From contig OZ024808.1 in assembly GCA_964017045.1 (NCBI GenBank), forward strand, positions 1,575,666 through 1,639,665: DNA of 64,000 nt, in the 5' to 3' direction. Shown piece after piece: positions 50,801-62,800 of this stretch. Under the pieces are notes generated by a model, which was not told where the DNA came from, ran no database searches, and saw nothing but the letters and a program-made list of their open reading frames with translations. A program made the translations under genes and the position numbers. Position 1 is the stretch's first letter, and every line of letters begins with the position of its first letter. Source of the stretch: Omphiscola glabra (lineage: Eukaryota; Mollusca; Gastropoda; Lymnaeidae).

Positions 50801-53800
50801 CTCCATAGATGTCTTTCAATTTAATTTCTGCCCTGTTCTGGGTGGGCGTGGCATATGGTGTTTCAAGAACACTACACTTGGGTATTTTAATTTTAGTCAA
50901 GCCAAGGGTAATTCATCTTGAACTTGAACGATTGAATCAATTCAGATTGTTTTATTTTATTTCCATTTTAAATCTCCACATTGGGACCAATATTAGGCTT
51001 AATATATCTATTTTTATGAAACATTCGTTTCTTTGAATATTTGCTATCACTAGGCATTGTATAAACAAATTATAAACAAATATTAAGACAATTATAATGT
51101 TCACAATTTTTTTTTGTTTATTTCTATGAAAGCTGCCATATTTAAAAGGACTGATCATTGTATTAAACAATTATTGGGGAGGTCATCATTGTTTTAAAAT
51201 AATTAATTCAGAAAAAGTATAATGATTTTTATTTTTTTTGGGGTAATTTCTGATACTACCCCTTCTAATAAAAAATTCATAGCTCAAGAACTATTTAACA
51301 TAAATTAAAAATAATTACACATAATTGTGCAGAATTGAATACACTTTAATTTGATATCAATGATTATTGCTAAATCGAAAATTAGCCTTTTTCCATTTTT
51401 CTCGGTGTACCTCCCCCCTTAACAAAAATTGTCAAGAGTTTTTTTGCCGCGCAAAAAAAAAAAAAACAAACTCTTGACAATTTTTTTTTGTTAAGTAGTC
51501 CTAAATCATGTTGAACATGATTTAGGACTACTTAACAAAAAAAAAAAAAAAAAAATTGTCCAGAGTTTTTTTGCCGCGCAGTAAAAATATTTAGAGCGCT
51601 ATGTCAAATGTACCAAAATCTTTTGGGCAGTTTACTTATTAGGATTTTTTTAAATCGTTAAACACCGCATATTTTCTCAAACACGTCAATGTCAAGGTTG
51701 AATTGGGTTTTAAAATAATTTTCTTAGTCTTTCTGCTTTATATTACTGCGAACTATTTTTGGTCAAACTTTAAATTAACTAACCCCTAATGTGATGACTG
51801 CAACTGCTTCTCTTTGGTGAGGCGTGTAATATTAGCGCTAGTGGCAATTTGAATTGGGCAACCTGCGTCACACAAGCACGGACCGGGATAAGACTGGGCT
51901 TTCTACGCCCATGAAATCCCCGCCTATCTCGGCATTCTCGAGGTGATGTAATTTCCCCGCATATCTCGGAATTCTCGAGGTGACGTAATTTCCCCGCATA
52001 TCTCGGCATTCTCGAGGTGACGTAATTTCCCCGCATATCTCGGCATTCTCGAGGTGACGTAATTCCCCCCCCCCCCCCCCGCAAATCTCGGCATTCTCGA
52101 GGTGATGTGTGACGTAATTTCCCCGCACATCTTGGCATTCTCGAGGTGACGTAATTTTCTTCATGGAACGAATTTAAGTTTACCTGACGATCTTGTGTGT
52201 CCTAGCTTGTCCTTCAATATTTATTTTATTAAATACTTGCACATTTGTTTTCCCTTCTTAAGATGCAGTGTAGTCTGTGAAGTGGGGAAAAAAGGGGGGG
52301 GGGGGGTCGGAGGTGTCGGACCGTCCTGTGCAGCATTTCCAAAAATTTCTATTCCGCCAACTGCAGTTTTATTGTTTGAAGGGGCGGCAAAAAGCTTGGT
52401 CCGTCCAGGGTGTCAATAACACTAGAAATGCCAATGAATGTCAATAACACTAGGAATGCCAATGAATGTCAATAACACTAGGAATGCCAATGAATGTCAA
52501 TAACACTAGGAATGCCAATGAATGTCAATAACACTAGGAATGCCAATGAGTGTCGTAGCAAAAATATATAATTTAACAGTTGATGTAAGAAGAAATATAT
52601 TTAAATTACAATTGATATAAGAAGGCAAATTTTAAATTAAAATTGATGTAAGAACAAAAATATTTAAATTACAGTTGAAGTAAGAACAAAAATTGTGATA
52701 TTAAAGTTGAAGAAAGACACAAATTTTGATATTATAGTTGAAGAAAGACACACATTTTGATATTATAGTTCATGTAAGAACGTAGCATCAACTTTGATAA
52801 CTATATTTTTTATTTTTAACACAAATATTGATGTTATATTTTTCTGTACAGGGCACAGCAAGTGAGGCAACTCTTGTAGCACTCCTGTCTGCTAGAACCA
52901 CCACGATCAATAAGCTCAAGGAAGACAACCCCCTGATGACCCAAGGGCAAATAATTGATAAACTGGTGGCTTATTGTTCAGAAGAGGTGAGTTATCTGGT
53001 ACCAGACCGTGTTCACGTGTTAAGCTGTGAGTTATCTGGTATTAGACCGTGTTCACGTGTTAAGCTGTGAGTTATCTGCTATTAGACCGTGTTCACGTGT
53101 TAAGCTGTGAGTTATCTGGTACTAGACCGCGTTCACGTGTTGGGCTGTGAGTTATCTGGTATTAGACCGTGTTCACGTGTTGGGCTGTGAGTTATCTGGT
53201 ATTAGACCGTGTTCGCGTGTTGGGCTGTGAGTTATCTGGTATTAGACCGTGTTCACGTGTTGGGCTGTGAGTTATCTGGTATTAGACCGTGTTCACGTGT
53301 TGGGCTGTGAGTTATCTGGTATTAGACCGTGTTCACGTGTTGGGCTGTGGGCAATGACATTTTCGTTATGGCTTATGTCCATATGTATTCATGATGCCAT
53401 CGTCTTTGTGTGTTTGAAATAGTGGTGCATTCATGCAAATATCACGGGATGACTTTAGAAAAAATTGGGGGGGAGGGAGGGGGGTTGTCGTTGCAACGTG
53501 TGGTTAAACCTTGGATGCTTCTCAATATTTTAATGATTTTAGTTTTATTTTTTAAAAATACCCTAATGAGCTACTTTCTTTACGATGTGTAGTCACCCTC
53601 TTTATGATGTGTAGTCTTTGTGATGTGTTGTGACGTCGCTAAAGTTCTGTGGTGTTATTTTGTATACTGTAATGCTGATCGTTAAAAAAGAGGAGGTTAT
53701 TGAAGTTCTGTTCATACATCTTTCCAAACAAGAATGTATAAACCTGTATTAAACAAGAAAGTATATTTGATTTCTTGTATCTGTATAAAATTTTCAAATT

Positions 53801-56800
53801 CAAGTTTTGTTGTTTTATTTACGCATATCAACAGGCCCATTCATCAGTTGTGAAAGCCGCACTTTTCGGTATGGTTCCAATGAAATCTCTACCAACAGAT
53901 GACCAAGGATCCCTAAGAGGATCAGAGCTAGAATCTGCCATCATTAAGGATAAGGAGCAAGGATTGATACCTTTCTTTGTGAGATGTCAAATTATTTAGA
54001 ATTTTTAAAAAATAATCCATTTATGAACATCACACCAAGATATAACATGGATTTTGTTAAAGAATTTTTTTGTTTCAGCTGATGTATGCAAAGCAAATTT
54101 TAAAAAGTTAAGCAGGTTTTCAACATCCCTTGAAAAATAATCTTCATCCACCTAATGTTCCCCTTTAAATTCATAATATATTTTTCAAACGTCATGGCGC
54201 GGATAGTCCAAATTTTCTTTTATTTTACATTTTTATGGAACGTACTTTTCAAAAAATGGTTTTATTTTAATGCTTTTAATTTGAGTTTTGTTCCATAAAC
54301 AAAAAACGTTTCTGCCTAAATTGCTTATTTTCTTTCTTTCGGTAAGTAGTTGAAATAACCCATTCTCTCCCACTTTTTACCAGACGTGTGTTTGTGGCGC
54401 GGATAGTCCAAATTACTTTAACTTTCTTTGTTTTGATAAACAGTTCACCTAAATTTAAAAAATGCAACAAATACGCTAGCGGCAAGCAAACATTCATATT
54501 CTGGAAAGTTAGGTTTTTCATCCATTAGAAATTAATTTTGCTATGATATGCAACGAATCTCCTTAACTTATTCACTATTCTCAGTCTTGTACCTTTACCT
54601 GTACTGTACTCAGTGTACTGAACTGTAACATGGCATAAAAAATGACCATGTAAAATAATAATAATTATATGAATTCCTTATTCTCAGCCTTGTGTCTACT
54701 ATAGTAAAAAACGATCTTTTAAAATGCCGCTAAAACTCGATGCGGTGATGTTTTTCAAACTACAAAAAAAATTATTTTACTAACCAATAGAAAAACAAAC
54801 ACCATATTATTAAAGTGCTTGAATCGATCTTTTAAATGGTATAATTTTTATTAGTATTCATGTTGCAATTGTAAGAAAATATTTTAATGGAAGTTGTGTA
54901 AAATGTCCAAAAATCACTGCTTCTCAGCGGTTTGGAGTACCTACTAATAGTATATGTTATACATCTAATCTCCCTTTTCTCAGCCTTGTGTCTAATAGTC
55001 TATAGTCACTATAGGATAGTTATAAATAGTTTTAGTCTATCTATATCATATGATTATTGGGCTATTTCACAATATTAGTCCCCAGCGTGATTTGATATTG
55101 AATATTTAGGGTTCAGGTTAGGGATATATTTTTTTAGAGGTTTATTTAGGGTTCAGATTAGGTTTAGGGATAGATTTAGGGTTCAGGTTAGGTTTAGGGA
55201 TACATTTAAGAATTTTTTTCATTATTATTTAACGTTTGATTCTTAATTTTACGGGTCGCGGCAAACAAGATGGCGGCCGTGTGAGACATCGCGGCACTAA
55301 TAGTGTGAAATTACCAATAGCTGTCTCTTTTGCTAATATTTTTATGAACAGCACGGTGAGCCCAGCCCTAGGCTGGGGTACCGCGCTATATAAGACAACT
55401 AATAATAATATTTTTATTAGGCTTATCAATCAACAATACAATGTTATATTTATATTAGGCTTATCAATCAACATACAATGTTAGGCAATCCTCCGAAGTC
55501 CGGTCCCAAATTATTTCCAATGATGCTCCTTACTTAAAAGTCTTTGGCATCAAGGATTATGTCATTATTACATAGAAAATATCACAGTGGACAGCAACGC
55601 GTTGGTAAGTGGGTTGTCGGTTTGGTTAAGCGTGGTAGTGGACGATGTTGGATGGAGTTGTTGGCCGTCGAGATGCACAGCGCATTATCACAAATCATAT
55701 GTTACCAGGGAAAACTATCATCACAGACGCTTGGCAAGGATATCAAAATGTCGCTCAGCTAAACAACGGGGTCTGTGCTCACGCTGTCATTGTGCACTCG
55801 CGTTAATTTGTTGATTCTGCAGACCAGGACATTCACACAGAAACTATTGAAGGACTTTGGATGCAAGCAAAACGTAAACTCCGCTATTAGCGTGGTACTA
55901 GTCGCGGTCTGTTTGCCAGCTACTTGGGGGCCTTTCAGTGGCGCAACAGTCACAAGCAGAACGTTTTCGGCTGCTATTTGCCATGCTATGCACCAATTAC
56001 AACATTTAGTATTTAATGACTGGTTTGTCTAGTGACAGTTATTTGCAAAAGATATGACTGAAATTTCTGCTGTTTTCTAACAATACACACTGTGCACTGC
56101 AATTTTTTTCATACAAAATAATTTGTGACCAGACTTTGGAGGATTGCCCATTGTTATATTTATATTAGGCTTATCAATCAACAATACAATGTTATATTTA
56201 TATTAGGCTTATTAATCAACAATACAATGTTATATTAGTATTAGGCTTATTAATCAACAATACAGTGTTATATTTATCATATGATGCACGCAAGCAACCT
56301 GTTTTTTTTTTTTAAATTAAAACCATACCAAAATAATTCTTGTAAGTCTTCAGAAAAGTGGTGATGTCCTTTTAATATTTAAAACTAAAGGACTAAAAGT
56401 CTTGGTGTTTTCAGGATTGTCAGCTAACAGCGCCTAGCTAACTTTAAATGTATTGTTAAACGCTGGTACATGAAATCTGTGTTAAAAATAAATCAAAAGG
56501 TCTTTTTCTCTTCCTCATGGGCATTTAAAATCTATAGATTTCATCAACATTTCTTTGTCACAGCTAAACAATACCACGAGGTATAAGGCCTAAACTTTCC
56601 TTATAACATTTTATTTGTGAAAAATGCCTACCCAATATAATGTCACTGCCCCTTTGATAGTACCAGGGACCCTAACATTTCCCTAGCCCTTTGGCGCCCC
56701 CCCCTTCCCTTTGGACAAACACACTTTGAGAACCACAGGTTTAGTTTGTGTAAATCTTTCTCACTATTACAGGAAGACTGACAGCAAATATGTCTCACTA

Positions 56801-59800
56801 TTACATTAAAACTGTCTCTCCCTTTTTGTACTTATAATAAATTTTTCTCACTATTACAGGAAGACTCACTCCCTTACAGTAAATATGTCTCATTATTATA
56901 GTAAATATGTCTCATTATTATAGTAAATATGTCTTACTATTATAGTTAATACATCTCACTATTATAGTAAATATGTCTCATTATTATAGTAAATATGTCT
57001 CATTATTATAGTAAATATGTCTCATTATTATAGTAAATATGTCTTACTATTATAGTTAATACATCTCGCTATAATAGTAAATATGTCTCACTATTATAGT
57101 ATGTCTCACTATGATAGTACCATATATACATTTCATAATTCATCTCGACAATTCGTATACAGTTGTGTGCAACTCTAGGGACCACATCCACATGTGGCGT
57201 AGACAATCTGCTAGAACTTGGACCGATTTGTGAGTGATTAGAACAAACAAAATTTATTCTCTTTTCATATTCAAAGGTTCTAAAATTATGCAGTTGAACC
57301 AGAATTTTTAAAACCAGAATTTTTAAAAATTCGTGTGACATCAAACATTTGATATCAGTATAAATAATCTTTAATTGATTTGATTTATGTCTTAAAAATC
57401 ATCAGAAAGGGGCGGTGTAGAAAGTAGGCCTATAAGAAAAGAGACAGTTGTTAATAAATATTTTAACTTACGCTAACTATGTAAACTATGTTTAAAATTC
57501 TTATACTTTATGACTGTCATTCAATGTTTAAAATTATTAGGAAAATTTAATAAAAATAATAATTAAAAAATAATAATGTTATAACAGTGAATAACAGTAA
57601 TAATAATTTAAGGACGGTAATAATAATAATATAATATAAGAATGGTAATAATAATAATTGCCGGTAGCATTATTATTATCATTATATTATATATATTTCT
57701 CCAGGTAGCACACATGACATCTGGATGCATGTTGATGCAGCTTATGCCGGTTCTGCTTTCATATGTCCTGAGTTCAGACCTCTGCTGGATGGCGTGGAGG
57801 TAAGTGGATTCAAGTAACTATGACTTGAGATTTTTTTTTTTGCATTTGACAATCATTTCTCTGACCTCAACATGCTTAAACCAGAATTCGCCTTTTATCT
57901 TTTAAAATGTGTTTCATCATATTTATATGTTCATATTAAATTCAATAAAGCTCACAATGTCATTTGTAGACGTAATCTCTAATCGTAATCTTTTTAAATG
58001 CATAGCTTCGTCTAAAACAAAAGATATGTGTAACTCTTTCTCTCTTATTCTCAGCATGCCATGTCCTTCAACTTTAACCCTTACAAATGGATGCAGGTCA
58101 CTTTTGATGGTTCTGCTTTGTGGTTAGTACAAAAAAATATATATAAAAATCAAAACTAAAAAAATATTCAATTGTTTAAAATTTACTTATCACTCCAAAG
58201 TAAAACTGTATTTCTTCAATGAAGTCAAGGCAAAGGGAAACTATTTTAGAAGGGGAAAAAACTCCTAGAAAAATGTTTATTGTATGAGAGAAGAGCCTGT
58301 AATAACTGAATAGGGGAAATTCATCCTTGATCCTAAATTTTGTATAAAGTCCAACAAAATTTAATCATTTTTTAAAAAAAACAGTGTACCTATTATTTTG
58401 ATTATTTGGCTGTTTGCTTAAATGGGTTGACACTGGGACTTGATGATATACACACTCTGACTGCCAACCTCAAACAGTAACAGCTCCCATGGTATAATTC
58501 ATCTAAGAGCAGGGACACTGACTACCAACCTAAGAGCAAGGACACTCTGACTACCTACCTAAGAGCAGGGACACTCTGACTACCAACCTAAGAGCAGGGA
58601 CATTCTGACTACCAACCTCTTAACAGTTACAAATCCCATGGTATAACTCATCTAAGAGTAGGGACACTCTGACCACCAACCTCCCAACAGTTACAACTCC
58701 CACAGTTAAGGCTAAGGAAGTAAACCCTTTCATAAAAGAACAGATATGGAGTCCTGCAATAAATATTGCAACAGGATGAGCCTAATTCCAAGCTATTTCA
58801 ACCATTTGAGGACCCTTGGGTTCACCAGATGCATGGAGACATACAATTTTTATTCCCTTTTTATTTTTTTATAATTCAAAAACAACCCTCACAGACTTTG
58901 TATTTTCATCAGAGACACTTCCATCAAAATTAAAAGAGATGAACTAATTCCCATTCATCTCTTTAGGGAGAGACAATTAAGTAGTTACAGAAATAATGTC
59001 AGAATTTTCTGCCGTACACATCGATTCATATAATGATAAATAATATCAAGTTTTTTTTTTTTTTAAATCTTAGGCCATTCTGTTGTTATGATCAAAGCTG
59101 CCATTACAAATTAAATAAATATAAAAATTATGCTTTTCTGAAGGTTCAAAGACAGCCAACTTGTGTCTGAGGCATTTGAGGTGAACCCAATCTACCTGAA
59201 ACGTGAGACTGAGGACCTGGGACAGGAGATGCCTGAATTCAGAGTAAGTTCCCTTTCTCATTGGTGAAGAGGGTGACATTGGTGGGGCTCATATAAATGA
59301 TGTAGTTCAGTGTCAAGACATGTCCTTCACAATGACATGTACAAGAATTTAGTTCAGTGTCATGACATGTCCTTCATTATAATAATAATAAAGTTTATTT
59401 GAGAATTACGCTTCATCCCCAAAGGCTCAAAGCGGTACAAAGTCAACCACATTAAAATAGAAATGAAAACAATCTATATTTTACCACATTGAAGTACAAA
59501 ACGCAACAATACAAAACTACATACGAGCACACCCATTCAAAGTATTACATCACCTTGCAACCATAAACAACACAAGCCAATAAACATCTAGGAGATAATA
59601 GCCAGCTGGAAATGAAGGTAGACAACATCACCCCAGCAGGTGTTTGCGAAATAGATGTGTTTTCCAATCAGATTGAAGGACTCCAGTGTCAGGCTGTTTC
59701 TGAGAGCGACAGGAAGGGTGTTCCAATTTGTTGGGCCAGCAAATGCGAAAGTGCGCCTTCCGTAAGTCTCAAGGCGAACACCCAGTATCAAGAGTCTGCC

Positions 59801-62800
59801 ACTATCCAATGAGTGGAGTTGTCTAGTGGGTACATAAGACGTCATGAGCGCTTTGAGATAGGACAACGCCAGGTCATGCAAGCAGCGTTAGCACAGAGTT
59901 GCAATTTTGTACTCTATGCGAGCGCGGACCGGCAGCCAATGCAGCTCTCTCAGAAGTGATTAAGCCTGATCAAATAAGTGCTTGCAAAGAACAGTACGAG
60001 CCGCATTATTCTTTGCTTTTTTAATTTTATCCAGTAGCGTAGCTGTAAGACCCACGATGAGAACATTGCAGTAGTCCATGCACGATAGCACAAATGCAGA
60101 CATCAGCCTCTTTGATGCATCAAACGTTATGACATGTACAAGACTTTAGTACAAAGTCATTACATGTCCTTTATTATGACATATACATGACTTCTCACAC
60201 ATCTTTAAGAAACTTTTTTCCCCTCATGAATTTTCATACAAATTTATCAGGATTGGAAAAACAACTTTTTAAAAAAAATTTTATTATAATTATAGTGGTC
60301 TTATATAGCGGGGTACCACATACTAGGTCTTGGCTCACTGGGCTGTACATAAAAATATTAGCAAACAAAATCACGACATTAACAAAAAATTAAATACATT
60401 TATTTAATTAAAATACAGCTGTATAAAAAAGAAATTAATCAAGAGGTTTGTGTATTCACATTTCATTTCCAGTATTCACATTAAATTCCAGCACTGGCAG
60501 ATTCCCCTTGGCGCAAGGTTTAGGTCCCTAAAAATCTGGTTTGTTCTACGCATGTTTGGTGTCACAGGACTCCAGGACCAAATAAGGAAGGTAGGATACA
60601 ATCCTGCAATGTGTTGTGTGTGTATATGTGCAGACCTGTTTATGTGTGTGTGTATGTGCAGACCTGTTTACTCTTACGATTTTGGCGTACAAAGTACGAT
60701 TTTGAGATGTATACATTATATAATATATACTGTATGTTTATTTTGTACTATTAAGATAATGTATTGAACGATTTTGTGACGATATTGTACGATTTTAAGA
60801 GTTTGAGGGTAAACAGGTCTGTATGTGTGCTGAGGAGGGAGTGCAGGGGGGAAATATATAAACAAATCTTTTAAAAATAAATGATATTTTATTGTTCATT
60901 GAAAAGCTTGTTCACCAACTCTTAGCAAATAGCTATTCTTGGCAGGCAAGTTTTACAAACTTTATTTGATCATGTTTTACAACTAAGCACGAATAATAAT
61001 TGTTCAAATATCAAAAGGTCTGTCCCGAAGTGGGGGGGGGGGGGGGCGGGGATGGTGGATCTAAGAAATTGTGACAGTATGTGACATGGGGGGAGGGAAT
61101 GAAGGTCGTCTGTGATGTCGTTTTGTTTTTTAAATCATGTATTTAAAATGTGAATTTGAAAGTGATGTTTAATGTACGGTTGTGATGGATGTATAATGAC
61201 AGAAAATGTCACTTAGTAATGTATCAGTGCCACATTAAACTAAAGGCATATGACCCTTGTGCCTAGGGGCCCCGCACCTTTTTGGGGCCCCGCGCCAAGG
61301 AATCAATTTTAAAATAAATATTTTTATGGTGTTCGAGAGGGGTTTAGAAATTTGTTTAAATATTGGACTTATGATGTAATTTTAGTACATATGGGCATTC
61401 CGGGCATCTCCATACACAGCAAATTAAAGAATTATGGGGCGACAAGAAAACATAAAGGAAATCATACATGTAGTAATCTTTTCCTGAGAGGGTAAAAAGA
61501 GGATGTTGAGAGACTGGCATCCTTTTATGACATGAGAGAATGATGTCTTTTGATGACCTCAGGAGGTTAAGAGACTGTGCTCTCTTTAATGAAATCAAGA
61601 TGTTGAGAGACAGGTGTCTTTTTAATGACATCAGGATGTTTAGAGACTGACTGACATCTTTTGGTGACATCAGGATGTTGAGAGACAGGTGTTTTTTTAA
61701 TGACATCAGGATGTTTAGAGACTGACATCTTTTGGTGACATCAGGATTTTGAGAGACCAGTGTTTTTTAATAATATCAGGGACGAGTAGAATAAATAGTA
61801 CAATGTCATCTAATCGGGTCAGTGAATAACTGACCAAACGTTTTATTTAGAGAAAAAAAATGTAACAGTATTTAAGTTCGAAAGTGTGATGTTCTTTTAA
61901 AAAAGGGGGGGGGGGGGTTTACAAGATTTATGACAGGAAGGGGGTGTATGATAAATGTAATAAATAGCGTGACATACTTTATGGATGACCCACTTGTTTT
62001 AATTTTTTCTACCGCACATTTTAATATTGATCTACGGTTTGTTTTTTGAAGTCAAGAATAAACTATTTCTGTTTTAAACATTAAATTATTTGTTATTTAG
62101 GATGTATCACTTGCTCATCAATTTGAGGAGCTAGTTAAAAGTGATGGCAGGTTTGAAATTGTCAGACCAGTGACCTTTGGCCTTGTTTGTTTTAGATTAA
62201 AGGTAAGTAAAGAAAAAAGCATTTGTTGTTAGGGGTATAAAAATAAAGATCTCATATTAACTGCATGAATTAAACACATCTGTCTGATGAACTGACTTTG
62301 TTGTGGGGAGAACTCTCTGACCTAACCACTTATGGATAGCCTAGGCCATTCACATAGTTTGACTGTACTGTAATGATTATTACATATAGCTCTTTATTAG
62401 TGGTATTCAAAACTAGTGATGTTAAAACGGTAGGATTTTTTTTGTGTGTGTTGACATACTGGTTTTCTTTTTTAGAAATCCAGATTTAAACCGGTTTTTG
62501 GTTTTTAAAATTAGACTTCACCACATTGTCCATTTTGGTGTGTGGTAGGGCGGGGGGGGGGGGGGGTGAATTCCCACACTGCACCCCTAGGACTTGACCC
62601 CTATTTGCCACTCTAAACCTTGCCTCACAGCCATGTCAGATCAACATAATGTTTGATCAGACCGTACCATCCAGGGGCGTAGGGACAGGGAATGGAGAGG
62701 GTTGTTAGTACTGAAAGGTTTGTATCTAGATGGGCTTTGTTGGGGTGTTGTTTTTTTCCGCATTTTCTGTCCATTTTATTTACATACTTGAACAGCTTTT

